Source: Natrialba chahannaoensis JCM 10990
GTDB taxonomy: Archaea > Halobacteriota > Halobacteria > Halobacteriales > Natrialbaceae
NCBI RefSeq assembly: GCF_000337135.1
Contig: NZ_AOIN01000043.1
Span: 65,695 to 117,343, forward strand
DNA: 51,649 bases
Reading direction: 5' to 3'
A program made the translations under genes and the position numbers. This document shows positions 42,838 through 50,911 of the stretch, in pieces (within the stretch, counting starts at the first letter, position 1; each line of letters starts with the position of its first letter). The notes beneath the pieces are model-generated. The model worked only from the letters and a program-made list of their open reading frames with translations. It made no database searches and had not been told where the DNA came from.

Positions 42838-42960
42838 GTGGCAACGCGCAAGACCATCTCTATCCGCGACGACCAAGAGGAGTGGATTCAGGAGAACCAC
42901 CTGAGTCTGTCCTCGTTCGTCCAAGAGAAACTTGACGAACACATCGAAGAACGCTCGTAG
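42838..42960 (+). CDS. 40-residue ORF abutting tnpB, ribbon-helix-helix-like
   Basis: This short frame starts at GTG 42838, and its TAG ends at 42960, directly before the ATG of tnpB with no gap. The product begins MATRKTISIRDDQEEWIQEN and ends SSFVQEKLDEHIEERS. A strand-like KTISIRD followed by two helices is the pattern of ribbon-helix-helix DNA-binding proteins such as antitoxins and small repressors. It may repress the element's own expression or be coupled to tnpB translation. Similar small frames precede haloarchaeal tnpB genes, as I recall. TATGCAGTTTGCATAACTTA just upstream (from 42814) is an AT-rich palindromic region suitable as promoter/operator. Confidence 0.7.
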   Translation: MATRKTISIRDDQEEWIQENHLSLSSFVQEKLDEHIEERS

Positions 42961-44244
42961 ATGAACTACAACTACAGGTATCGACTCCGACCGTCCGACG
43001 CTCTCGAAGAACAGTTAGCGTGGACTGTCAATACCTGTAGACAGGTCTACAACCACTTCCTCCACCGACTCAACCGAACCGACGATACCTCGGCATACAG
43101 CGAACAGAAACTCCTGCCGAGCCTCAAGAAGTGGTGGAACGACCTGAAACACGTTCACTCGAAAGTGCTTCAGAAAGTCGTTCAGCGGTTGTACGACAAC
43201 CTCTCGACGCTTCGCGGTCGCAAAGACAACGGCTACCGCGTCGGCACGCTCAACTGGAAAGCACCGGGCGAGTACCGCAGTTTCACCTACAGTCAATCCG
43301 GCTTCAAGCTCAAGAACACGAGCGGTCGGACCCGATTGTGGCTCTCGAAACTCGGAGAAATCCCACTCACCTTCCACCGTGACCTCCCCGACGACGCCGA
43401 AATCAAGACCGTCACGGTCAAACAGGAACCGACCGGGAAGTGGTACGCCATCCTCGGTGTCGAAACCCCTGACGACCCGCCGGAGAAACCGGAGAATCCC
43501 GAGCGGTACGTCGGCATCGACGTGGGGATTCTCAAGTGCGCCCACGACACCGACGGAACCGCCGTCGAATCGCTTGACCTGTCCGACGAACGCGAACGGT
43601 TGGAACGCGCACAGCGTGACCTCTCGCGGAAACAGCACGGGTCTGAGAATTGGGAGAAACAGCGTCGAGTCGTGGCCGAGCGTCACGCCGAGTTGAAGAC
43701 CAAGCGCCGTGACTTCCTCCACAAGCTCTCGAACTACTACGCCACCGAGTACGACTTTGTAGCGGTCGAGGACTTGGACGCGAAGGGCTTGGTCGAACTA
43801 CCGGGCAACTCTCGGAACCGCGCAGGGGCGGCGTGGGGGACGTTCCTACGGATGCTTGAGTACAAGTGTGAGCGGGAAGGAACGCACTTCGTCGCGGTGA
43901 ATCCGCGTGGGACGACCAAAGAGTGTGCGTCCTGTGGTGTTTCGACTGAGAAACCGCTGTGGGTGCGCGAACACTCCTGTCCGGCGTGTGGGTTTGAAGC
44001 GGATAGAGACGCGAACGCGGCATGGAATATTCTTTCTCGCGGTATCAAGAAGCGGTTAGGAGCGGGACGCTCCGAATCAACGTCCTCAGAATCGCACAGC
44101 GATTCTGATGGGCTGCGAAAATCGCTCAGCGATTTTCGAACGCCTGTAGAGACTGCGCTCCCTGTGGATACGTCCGTATCTGCAAAGCGCGTCGTTGAAT
44201 CAGGAAGCCCCACCCTCAAGCGCGAGCCGTCAGGCGAGCGGTAG
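42961..44244 (+). CDS. tnpB: RNA-guided endonuclease TnpB
   Basis: TnpB is the OrfB protein of IS605-type elements, an RuvC-like nuclease guided by RNA from the element's right end and related to Cas12. The 427-residue protein keeps every RuvC acid: Asp187 in GIDVG, Glu270 in VAVEDL and Asp350 in ADRDANAAWNI. The zinc finger has Cys322, Cys325, Cys340 and Cys343. The N-terminal about 180 residues form the recognition part (YRYRLRPSDALEEQ, CRQVYNHFL). It therefore looks active. The last about 57 residues (from about 370) are Ser-rich and charged because this DNA also encodes the omega-RNA hairpins; they are not needed for the fold. Confidence 0.93.
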   Translation: MNYNYRYRLRPSDALEEQLAWTVNTCRQVYNHFLHRLNRTDDTSAYSEQKLLPSLKKWWNDLKHVHSKVLQKVVQRLYDNLSTLRGRKDNGYRVGTLNWKAPGEYRSFTYSQSGFKLKNTSGRTRLWLSKLGEIPLTFHRDLPDDAEIKTVTVKQEPTGKWYAILGVETPDDPPEKPENPERYVGIDVGILKCAHDTDGTAVESLDLSDERERLERAQRDLSRKQHGSENWEKQRRVVAERHAELKTKRRDFLHKLSNYYATEYDFVAVEDLDAKGLVELPGNSRNRAGAAWGTFLRMLEYKCEREGTHFVAVNPRGTTKECASCGVSTEKPLWVREHSCPACGFEADRDANAAWNILSRGIKKRLGAGRSESTSSESHSDSDGLRKSLSDFRTPVETALPVDTSVSAKRVVESGSPTLKREPSGER

Positions 44245-44259
44245 GGTGGGGTAGTTCAC
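44060..44259 (+). ncRNA. probable omega-RNA (reRNA) of the TnpB element
   Basis: The tnpB 3' end and right end fold into a row of hairpins: TCAGAATCGC-ACA-GCGATTCTGA at 44086-44108, CGAAAATCGC-TCA-GCGATTTTCG at 44116-44138, GATACG-TC-CGTATC at 44167-44180, and the long terminal stem 44208-44251. TnpB omega-RNAs start inside tnpB, end at the element's right border and carry a guide of about 16-20 bases beyond it. The guide here would begin at 44260, GTGTGAACTCGAGTGCC. In Halobacterium such sense-overlapping RNAs from IS1341-type genes are known. The 5' end is a guess. Confidence 0.65.
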
Positions 44260-44344
44260 GTGTGAACTCGAGTGCCACTGCACGGAACCCGTCAGTTTGG
44301 CCGATGCTCTTTTAGTCGAAACTGACGACCCTCTAACAGACTGT

Positions 44345-45187
44345 ATGTATCCGCCGACTGCCGACGTCGTCGAGACAGTGTCCCGGCGACGCGAACTGCT
44401 CGAGGCGCTTGCGGCCGGGCCACAGCGAAAGCGCGACCTCGTCGAGCAGTTGGCGTGCTCGCGGTCGACGGTCGACCGTGCGATCCGCGAACTCGAGCGC
44501 TTCGAGTTCATCGAGCGCGCCGAGTCAGGCTACCGACTCACGGCAGCCGGCCAACTGGTCTTCGAGGAGTTCAGCCGGACCACCGAGACGTTCGCGGCAA
44601 TCGGCGAGGCGAGCCAGGTGCTCGCTGCCATCCCACGGGAGGCCCCGATGTCACCGGCCTTCCTCAAGGATGCCACCGTCTCCGAACCGAAACCGCACGC
44701 GCCAAACGCTCCCCTGCAGGAACTGGCGGCAAGTTTTGAGACCGCGACACGTGTTCGGGGCACGTCCGCTGCAGAACGCCTTCCGGAGACGCGCGACCGA
44801 TTGTACCACCGATCCATCGAGGAGGATCTCTCCGTCGAGGCGATCCTTACCCCCGACCTCGCTGACTTCCTCTTTAAATCGTACCCGGGCCAGGCCTACG
44901 GCGTCCTGAATCACGGCGACTTCGAGATATACGAAATCGAGTCGCTCCCATACGAACTCACCATCGTCGAACAGCCCGAGGGCTGTCAGCTCTTCCTCTT
45001 TGCACTCAATGACCGCGCCGAGATCGAGGGCGTCATCAAGAACGATACGCAGGCTGCACTCGAGTGGGCCGAGTCCGTGTTTGACGAGTTGCGGGCGGCG
45101 GCGTCGCCGTTGGTGCCGCCAGATCGGTCGGAAATGGAGTCAGAAGCAGCGTCATTGGACATGGATCGGTCGGAGAGCCGAGATTAA
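44345..45187 (+). CDS. winged-helix regulator with FilR1 (DUF1724) middle domain
   Basis: This 280-residue regulator has an N-terminal winged helix (about 1-80, with ACSRSTVDRAIRELERFEFIE as recognition helix and wing). A FilR1-type domain of DUF1724 follows (about 100-260), with blocks RDRLYHRSIEEDLSVEAILTPDLADFLF and a beta segment YELTIVEQPEGCQLFLFALND. Such regulators control a range of genes in archaea; the name comes from a methanogenesis regulator. I chose the ATG at 44345 (MYPPTADVVETV). A TTG 48 bases upstream would add residues close to the IS border. The insertion just upstream may have altered its promoter. Confidence 0.8.
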   Translation: MYPPTADVVETVSRRRELLEALAAGPQRKRDLVEQLACSRSTVDRAIRELERFEFIERAESGYRLTAAGQLVFEEFSRTTETFAAIGEASQVLAAIPREAPMSPAFLKDATVSEPKPHAPNAPLQELAASFETATRVRGTSAAERLPETRDRLYHRSIEEDLSVEAILTPDLADFLFKSYPGQAYGVLNHGDFEIYEIESLPYELTIVEQPEGCQLFLFALNDRAEIEGVIKNDTQAALEWAESVFDELRAAASPLVPPDRSEMESEAASLDMDRSESRD

Positions 45188-45429
45188 AGCGTCCCACGAA
45201 GTCGGACGGTTTCCTCGGTGATCTCCTCGATACTGCCCTCGTCAAGTGGGTGTGCGCCGTGGGTGATGTCGCCCCAGCCGAGTTTTGCCTTGATCGTTTT
45301 CGTGAGCGATGGGTCTGGATCGACGTAGCCACGTCCCTCCTCGACGGCGACGATGCGGCCGACTTCGGTCCCGTCGATGTTCAGGACTCGTTTTCCTTCG
45401 TCGGCTTTTGTGAGCGTGTCCTGTGTCAT
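45184..45429 (-). CDS. PRC-barrel-like small protein
   Basis: This 81-residue protein starts at ATG 45429 (MTQDTLTKADEGKRVLNIDG). It has the PRC-barrel pattern: KRVLNIDGTEVGRIVAVEEGRGYVDP, then a middle GWGD region and a C-terminal strand IEEITEETVRLRG. PRC barrels occur in RNA maturation proteins and photosynthetic reaction centres and commonly bind protein or RNA partners. Stand-alone copies are frequent in haloarchaea. It converges with the FilR1-type regulator and overlaps its stop region by 4 bases. Confidence 0.75.
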   Translation of the reverse strand: MTQDTLTKADEGKRVLNIDGTEVGRIVAVEEGRGYVDPDPSLTKTIKAKLGWGDITHGAHPLDEGSIEEITEETVRLRGTL

Positions 45430-45871
45430 GTCGTGGTGTGGGTGTCGGAGGGTGTGTCTGTTCGACGGGTCCCAGGGGCCATCACGCACAGTCCCTGCAT
45501 TTGTGCTACGGACACCATTCCCGGCATCGTGCCACGCGTCTCACGTCCGTTGTCAATCGTGCGGACACCACAGGAAACCGGAACCCCATCTGTCGCCGCG
45601 TTGCGAACGCGTGATTGACGATTGACACGACATCATCTTTAGGAGGATGCCGACAATAAATCGCCGAAACCGTCATGCCGTCACACTGACCCATTATACG
45701 GCGCGACGGTCGTAATAATATATTACCGGCTTACTCGTCGCTCGTATGCAGTTCATACTATCTGCTCGCTGGCGCTCACCACTGCCTGCTATCGAGTAAG
45801 AAAGTACTTCTACTGTTCCCGAGCACACAACGGAAGCGTTATGGCGCTAGTCCCGTATTACTATTCGATCG
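45430..45871. other. 442-base intergenic region, no gene recognised
   Basis: The region separates the PRC-barrel gene from the TraB-like gene, which diverge from it. It contains an unusually AT-rich patch at about 45690-45735 (GTAATAATATATTACC, nearly palindromic). A second TATA-like patch lies nearer the TraB-like start (TATTACTATTCG, about 45855). A minus-strand frame at 45506-45694 has no family character. I find no tRNA. Confidence 0.5.
45716..45731. promoter_or_regulatory. AT-rich palindrome in the 45430-45871 gap
   Basis: AATAATATATTACC and its surroundings (GGTCGTAATAATATATTACC) form a near-perfect inverted repeat, GTAATA ATATATTAC-like. It is a strong AT island in otherwise GC-rich DNA. 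It could be a promoter core, a regulator site or a bend, but nothing close starts just after it. Confidence 0.35.
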
Positions 45872-46738
45872 ATGGACGAGTCCTTGCTCTTCCCCGAATC
45901 GGTCGACGATCCACGGATCACCGGGCAGTTCTGCCGGTGCGTCTCCGACCCTCGTTCAGCCGTCTCGTCTGTGTCAGCGCCGACCGACCCCGAACCGGTT
46001 CCTGAAACTGAGAGTACTGACGGTAGTACCAACACCAACACCAACACCCTCTACCTCCTCGGCGTCGTTCACGACCATCCCGCAAGCATCGGCCGCGTCA
46101 TGCACGTCGCCAACGAGGTCAACCCTGCCGTACTCGCACTCGAGTTACCTCCAGCAGCCCTCCCGCTGTATCGCGTCTACGCTCGAAACGGGTCGGTGAC
46201 TGAGACGGCCGATGGCACGGCGTTTGCCCCGCCCTCGCGCGGCGGCGAGATGGGCGCGGCGATCAGTGCTGCTGACGGGGCGTCGCTCGTCGGGATCGAC
46301 GCGCCGAACTGGTCGTTCCTGCGCCGACTCGTGACGCGACTCGTCGCGGACCGCGTCTCGCCGGGCACCGCGCGGCGACTCCTCTCAAGTCTCGGTGGAG
46401 CGACGCGCGAGGCACTAACCTGTCGTATCGCGGCGACGCTGACGGATGCGACGTCGATGACGATCACGCCCGACGAGCAGATCGAGTATGACTGCTCGTT
46501 CGACGATCCGCCGGCCGAGCAGGCATCCCACGAGCGCGCCCACGTCGCGAGCGTGCAGGCGTTGCTTGGTAGTCTCGAAACGACAGACAGCGCACTGGCC
46601 TACAGAGACGAGACCCGCGAGCAGTGTATGGTTGATCGACTGACCGAGATCCGGGACGAAACCGACGGTGACGTGGTAGCGGTCGTCGGTATCGACCACC
46701 TTGATCGACTGGAAAACGAGTTGTCGGCCGAGCGCTGA
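45872..46738 (+). CDS. TraB/PrgY-like protein
   Basis: This 288-residue protein has an acidic, low-complexity N-terminal about 60 residues, including TNTNTN from six-base repeats at about 46029-46048. A TraB/PrgY-like domain follows: LYLLGVVHDHPASIGRVMHVANEVNPAVLALELPP is the opening strand-helix unit with the family's conserved His and Glu. VVAVVGIDHLDRLENEL closes it. TraB-type proteins are thought to be related to Tiki/GumN hydrolases with a metal-dependent site, and the archaeal role is unknown. The initial part is longer than usual. No membrane helix is visible, unlike many haloarchaeal TraB proteins. Confidence 0.6.
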   Translation: MDESLLFPESVDDPRITGQFCRCVSDPRSAVSSVSAPTDPEPVPETESTDGSTNTNTNTLYLLGVVHDHPASIGRVMHVANEVNPAVLALELPPAALPLYRVYARNGSVTETADGTAFAPPSRGGEMGAAISAADGASLVGIDAPNWSFLRRLVTRLVADRVSPGTARRLLSSLGGATREALTCRIAATLTDATSMTITPDEQIEYDCSFDDPPAEQASHERAHVASVQALLGSLETTDSALAYRDETREQCMVDRLTEIRDETDGDVVAVVGIDHLDRLENELSAER

Positions 46739-46807
46739 GAGGTAACTTATGGTTCCGTTTCCCGCTACGGTCGCTACTACCTCTCCGTCACTTTCACGTC
46801 CGCGCTC

Positions 46808-47146
46808 TCACACTGGCTGTCGCAGCGTCGTCACACAGTTCCAACAGTACGTATAGGTTTTGTCGGCCGCGTTCTCTGCTCCGCAGTGACGACAACGAAT
46901 CGATTCGCCATCGACCTCGTGATCGTCCTCGACGGGTGGTGGATCGTGCCCACCGCGCTTTTCACCGCTTGTGGGGTATCGATCGGTCGTCCCTGACGAG
47001 CGTGACGATGCGCGATTCGGATCGGCAAAGGACGGTGAACCTGTTCCGTCGCTGTCCTCGCGGCGGACGTACACGTAGTACAGTAGCAGATGGAGGAGGG
47101 CGAATAACACCACATATCCGATGAGCCAGCCCCAGAGTTCCATCAT
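46808..47146 (-). CDS. membrane-anchored zinc-ribbon protein
   Basis: This 112-residue protein has one N-terminal helix (MMELWGWLIGYVVLFALLHLLLYYVYV), a disordered polar linker, and a C-terminal zinc ribbon with four cysteines (CRHC and, 17 residues on, CWNC). I read the start as the ATG at 47146 (or the next codon). An upstream in-frame TTG adds only polar residues. Small membrane proteins with a zinc ribbon at the end are common in haloarchaea, but their role is not known to me. Confidence 0.7.
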   Translation of the reverse strand: MMELWGWLIGYVVLFALLHLLLYYVYVRREDSDGTGSPSFADPNRASSRSSGTTDRYPTSGEKRGGHDPPPVEDDHEVDGESIRCRHCGAENAADKTYTYCWNCVTTLRQPV

Positions 47147-47259
47147 TATGACATAGGTTCTCAATCCACTTGGATATTCCCCGATTCACGGCAGTCTGAC
47201 TGTCTGTGGCGGCAGAATTACACGGCTCAGTATTTTGAGAGCCCAAAACAGACGTGGCG

Positions 47260-48159
47260 TCAGTTCGGCGGCTGCAGGTCGCGGTTGAACTCGTCGAATA
47301 CCTCAAACTCCTCGGGCAGGTTGTAGGGGAGGTGGCGCTCGTCTTGGCGGTTGATACCGGCCTCGTCGATGGGTGTCGCGACGGACTCCCAGCCGGGCTT
47401 GATCTTGACACTCTGGGCGGGCATCCCGACGGCAATGTGATGTGCAGGAATATCGTGTTGTACGACGCCGCGTGCGCCGACGATGGCGTTCTCGCCAACC
47501 TTGTTCCCGGCGCGGACCATCGAGTCGTAGGTGAGGCGCACGTCGTCCTCGACGATGGTGTGGAAGTTGCGCACCTCGGTCTGGTCGACGACATCGTGAT
47601 CGTGACTGTAGATGTGGACGCCGTCGGAAATCGACACGCGGTCGCCGATGGTCAGCTTTCCGCGGTCGTCTAAATGCACGTCGTCGTGGACGATCGTGTT
47701 GTCGCCGATCGTGATGTTGTGTCCGTAGGTGAACGTAACCCCCTTAAAGAATCGGCAGTTGTCACCGCAGTCCTCGAAGAGGTGGTCCGCGAGCATCTGC
47801 CGGAAGCGCAGTGCGAACTCGACGTTGTCAGCGATCGGGAGACTGTCGAACTGCCGCCAGAGCCACTGGAGGTGCTTCGAGCGACGATACATCTCCTCGT
47901 CCTTCTCGGCGTAGTATTCGCTCTCTAAGGTCGTGTTACACGGATCATAGCTCTGCAGGCGAACCTGTTCTGCGGGCGAGACCGACTCACCGCTCTCCCA
48001 GCGTTCGTAGGCCTTACGGTCGCCCGAGAGGTCGATTAGCACGTCCTCGACGACCGAACAGGTATCCTCGTCACCCGAGAGCCGTCGGTCGACCTCCTCA
48101 ATGAACTCGCGCATGCCCGCTTCCGCCTCGTCGGGGAGCGAGACGTACCGCTTTGTCAT
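47260..48159 (-). CDS. hexapeptide-repeat acyltransferase (LbH fold)
   Basis: This 299-residue protein has an acidic helical N-terminal part (about 1-130) and a left-handed beta-helix of hexapeptide repeats (about 140-250). The repeats include FTYGHNITIGDNTIVHDDVHLDD and ISDGVHIYSHDHDVVD, with His residues in the catalytic loop, and VGENAIVGARGVVQHD. The end IAVGMPAQSVKIKPGWE is the usual C-terminal cap of maltose/galactoside/chloramphenicol-acetyltransferase-like enzymes. It should transfer an acetyl or other acyl group from CoA. The acceptor is unknown. The first about 120 residues are not standard for the smaller MAT/GAT enzymes. Confidence 0.82.
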   Translation of the reverse strand: MTKRYVSLPDEAEAGMREFIEEVDRRLSGDEDTCSVVEDVLIDLSGDRKAYERWESGESVSPAEQVRLQSYDPCNTTLESEYYAEKDEEMYRRSKHLQWLWRQFDSLPIADNVEFALRFRQMLADHLFEDCGDNCRFFKGVTFTYGHNITIGDNTIVHDDVHLDDRGKLTIGDRVSISDGVHIYSHDHDVVDQTEVRNFHTIVEDDVRLTYDSMVRAGNKVGENAIVGARGVVQHDIPAHHIAVGMPAQSVKIKPGWESVATPIDEAGINRQDERHLPYNLPEEFEVFDEFNRDLQPPN

Positions 48160-48296
48160 ACACCGTGGTATTGTCCGCGGAGTTGATAGGGGTTCGGTTG
48201 TCGGTTTGTCTTTCCCGTGTATTGCCCGAGAACACGAGTGTTACCGGCTCCGCGGTCGCAGTATTCACTCTCACTCTCGCCTGCTCTGACTCGCCT

Positions 48297-48512
48297 TCAC
48301 TCTGTAGCATCGGCAGCCCGCCACTCCGCGAAAATCAGCGCTGGCAGCGAGAGCGCACCGATCACGAGCAGTCCGCTCACGACGGCCGTTCCAACTGTCA
48401 CGCGCTGGGGACTCACCTCGAGTTGGGTCACCGCGATCGGGAGGAGAAGGGCGACCGCGAGGACGACGCCGAGCAGTCGCCGCCCGGCAGTCGTCCGACA
48501 GACCTTGTTCAT
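48297..48512 (-). CDS. small two-helix membrane protein
   Basis: This 71-residue protein has a basic head MNKVCRTTAGRR and two helices (about 13-30, LLGVVLAVALLLPIAVTQL, and 40-60, VGTAVVSGLLVIGALSLPAL). The start is the ATG at 48512. The short polar tail EWRAADATE follows. It lies 137 bases downstream in coordinate terms from the acyltransferase start and on the same strand, so it may lead an operon with it. Function unknown. Confidence 0.6.
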   Translation of the reverse strand: MNKVCRTTAGRRLLGVVLAVALLLPIAVTQLEVSPQRVTVGTAVVSGLLVIGALSLPALIFAEWRAADATE

Positions 48513-48688
48513 ACTGACTCTCCGGACCCCCCTCCCCAAGAACGATTCGACTCTCCACTGTCACGATCGGTTCGCTGTGCAGTGTCACGATCCATCTCAT
48601 CGGGTCAGTTCGCAGGAGCCGAACGAGTTCGGATTCGCCGGCCTCGCGTTCCGTACCCCATAAGTTCTCTCGCTACGAACACTCACCC

Positions 48689-49744
48689 ATGCACCACAGC
48701 GAACTCGGAACGTCCGGCGTCGAAGTGAGCGAGATCGGCTTCGGCGCGTGGGTCGTCGGCACCGACTGGTGGGGCGACCGCTCGGAGGAGGACGCTATCG
48801 AGATGATCCAGTACGCCGTCGATCAGGGAATTACCTACTTCGACACGGGTGACGTCTACGGCCACGGCCGAAGCGAGGAACTCATCGGCCAGGCGCTCGC
48901 TGCGGTCCGCGACGAGGTCACCGTCGCCACCAAGGTCGGCTACGACTTCTACAACAATCCACAGGCCGGTCACGGTGAACTCCCCAAGGAGATGGACCCC
49001 GAATACCTCCGGGACGCCGTCGAGCAGAGTCTCGATCGCCTCGAGATGGACTCCATCGACATGCTCCAGCTCCACAACGCCAACGTCGACGAAATTACGC
49101 CCGACGTACTCGAGTTACTCGACGAACTCGAGGAGGAAGGGAAGATCGACGCCACGGGACTGGCGCTGGGTCCCTCGATTGGCTGGCTCGCGGAGGGCGA
49201 CCTCGCCATCGAGGAGGAGTTCGACTCCGTACAGCTCGTCTGGAACGTGCTGGAGCAAGAAGTCGGAAACCACTTCCTCGAGACGATCGAGGAGACTGGC
49301 TCGACCACGAGTCTCATCCCGCGCGTGCCCCACTCCTCGGGGATTCTCAACGAGCAGGTGACGCCCGAGACCGAACTCGGCGAGGGCGACCACCGCGGCT
49401 TCCGCCCCGACGAGTGGTACGAGACGGGCTGGGAGAAACTCGAGGAACTGCGCTTCTTAGAGCGCAACGGTGAGCGGACGATGGGGCAAGCCTCGATCGC
49501 GTGGCTGCTCTCGCACGACGCCGTCGCGACCGTCACGCCGACGTTCCGGACGACCGAGGACATCGACGAGTGGGCGGCTGCGAGCGACGTGCCGAAGCTC
49601 TCCGATGAAGAGATGGACCGCGTCGACGAGCTCTACGAGACCAACTTTGATATCGACCGCGACGACGGCATGGACGCGCTTCGATCGTCGGTCGACGGTG
49701 CGGACATCGAATCTGCGGGTCTCGACAAGCTCGCAGCTGACTGA
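48689..49744 (+). CDS. aldo/keto reductase
   Basis: This 351-residue NADPH-dependent oxidoreductase has the (beta/alpha)8 fold. The AKR blocks are GFGAWVVG, ITYFDTGDVYGHGRSEE with Asp52 and Tyr57 of the catalytic tetrad, Lys82 in ATKVGYD, and a His in MLQLHN. C-terminal SIAWLLSHDAVATVTPTFRT is the cofactor-binding segment. The family reduces aldehydes, ketones or sugars. It is monocistronic. Confidence 0.9.
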   Translation: MHHSELGTSGVEVSEIGFGAWVVGTDWWGDRSEEDAIEMIQYAVDQGITYFDTGDVYGHGRSEELIGQALAAVRDEVTVATKVGYDFYNNPQAGHGELPKEMDPEYLRDAVEQSLDRLEMDSIDMLQLHNANVDEITPDVLELLDELEEEGKIDATGLALGPSIGWLAEGDLAIEEEFDSVQLVWNVLEQEVGNHFLETIEETGSTTSLIPRVPHSSGILNEQVTPETELGEGDHRGFRPDEWYETGWEKLEELRFLERNGERTMGQASIAWLLSHDAVATVTPTFRTTEDIDEWAAASDVPKLSDEEMDRVDELYETNFDIDRDDGMDALRSSVDGADIESAGLDKLAAD

Positions 49745-49899
49745 AGCGGCTGATTCTCTGTTCCTCCGAACCTATCCACGATATATCACCGTCCCACAGG
49801 TCTTCCGGCACTTCACAACCGAGAGTGGTTGCTTCCGATCCGTTTACCATCTCTCAGCTTATTATGTTTGGCTGTGACTAGCAGCAGTGGGGTGGGACG

Positions 49900-50892
49900 A
49901 TGGGGGTGAGTATGAGTCGGCTGTTCGAACGCGCGGCCGAGATCACGAGCACGTACTTCGTCGTCTGGATCCTTCTCGGCTCCGGGCTCGCACTCTACTC
50001 GCCGTCGACGTTCACCCCGCTCGGCGACCATATTTCGCTCATGCTCGGCATCATCATGCTCGGCATGGGTCTTACGCTCACCGTCGAAGATTTTCGGCGG
50101 GTACTTGAGCGTCCCCGTGACGTGTTCATTGGTGCAGCGGCACAGTGGCTGTGCATGCCGCTCTTTGCGTACCTGCTCGTCGCGTTGCTGGGGCTGCCGT
50201 GGGAGTTTGGAATTGGACTGCTTCTGCTCGGGGCAGCACCGGGCGGGACGGCCTCGAACGTGATGACCTATCTCGGGCGGGGTGACGTCGCGCTCTCGGT
50301 GACAATTACGTCGGTGACGACAATTGCTGCGCCGCTGGTCTTGCCGGCGTGGATCGTCCTGCTTGCGGGCGAGGAGATCACCGTCACCTTCGCCGAAATG
50401 GCCGAGGAGATCGTCCTGATCGTCCTCATCCCGGTTGTCGCGGGACTGCTCCTTCGCATCTTGCTCGACAGGTACGCGCCGACGGTAGCGAAGGTGGGGC
50501 TCACTGTCTTTCCCGCGATCAGCGTGCTCGCGATCGTGTTGATCGTCGCGGCCATTGTCGGTCTCAACGTCGAGGAAATCTTCGCCGCGAGCGCCCTGGT
50601 GTTCCTCGCCGTCATTATTCACAACGCGCTCGGACTCGGGGCCGGCTACGGCGTCGGCCACCTGACCGGGATGGCCGAGGACCGGGCACGCGCCTGCGCG
50701 TTCGAGGTCGGCCTGCAGAACAGCGGGCTGGCAGTTGCGCTCGCTGTCGCCTTCTTCGACCCGCTTGCCGCGCTCATCCCGGCGCTGTTCAGCGTCTGGC
50801 ACAACGTTACAGGACCGGCGCTAGCGACAGTGTTCACCCGGATGGACGGTGAGTCGACGCCGACATCTAAGCCAACGGTAACATCTGACTAA
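49900..50892 (+). CDS. bile acid:sodium symporter-family transporter
   Basis: This 330-residue protein has about nine or ten membrane helices in the BASS fold. Characteristic blocks are IIMLGMGLTLTVEDFRRVLERP, LLLGAAPGGTASNVMTYLGRGDVALSV (the crossover region of the sodium and substrate site) and CAFEVGLQNSGLAVALAVAFF near the end. This is the classic BASS type, whereas the transporter at 31935 belongs to the Acr3-like side, so the two do not duplicate each other. Substrates are probably organic acids or pantoate/pyruvate-like anions, not bile acids. A second start at 49912 is possible. Confidence 0.88.
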   Translation: MGVSMSRLFERAAEITSTYFVVWILLGSGLALYSPSTFTPLGDHISLMLGIIMLGMGLTLTVEDFRRVLERPRDVFIGAAAQWLCMPLFAYLLVALLGLPWEFGIGLLLLGAAPGGTASNVMTYLGRGDVALSVTITSVTTIAAPLVLPAWIVLLAGEEITVTFAEMAEEIVLIVLIPVVAGLLLRILLDRYAPTVAKVGLTVFPAISVLAIVLIVAAIVGLNVEEIFAASALVFLAVIIHNALGLGAGYGVGHLTGMAEDRARACAFEVGLQNSGLAVALAVAFFDPLAALIPALFSVWHNVTGPALATVFTRMDGESTPTSKPTVTSD

Positions 50893-50911
50893 CGCGACTC
50901 CCTGTCTACTG

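Larger units (their letters stand above)
42624..44259 (+). mobile_element. IS1341-type (IS200/IS605 family) element, tnpB only
   Basis: The element has no transposase TnpA gene, only a 40-aa ORF and tnpB, so it depends on TnpA supplied in trans. The left end has the hairpin CCCCTTCCT ... AGGGAGGGG (42643-42685), and the right end mirrors it with CCCCACCCT ... AGGGTGGGG (44208-44251). The boundaries are inferred: TTTAC at 42619-42623 as the left target-like motif, and TTCAC at 44255-44259 as the right cleavage motif. There are no terminal inverted repeats and no target duplication, as expected for the family. It sits between prf1 and the FilR1-type regulator gene, in the same direction as both. 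Confidence 0.85.

Noticed and set aside
45506-45694. Minus-strand frame of about 60 residues before the TraB-like gene
   Set aside because: There is no recognisable pattern, and codon choice is unlike neighbouring genes.
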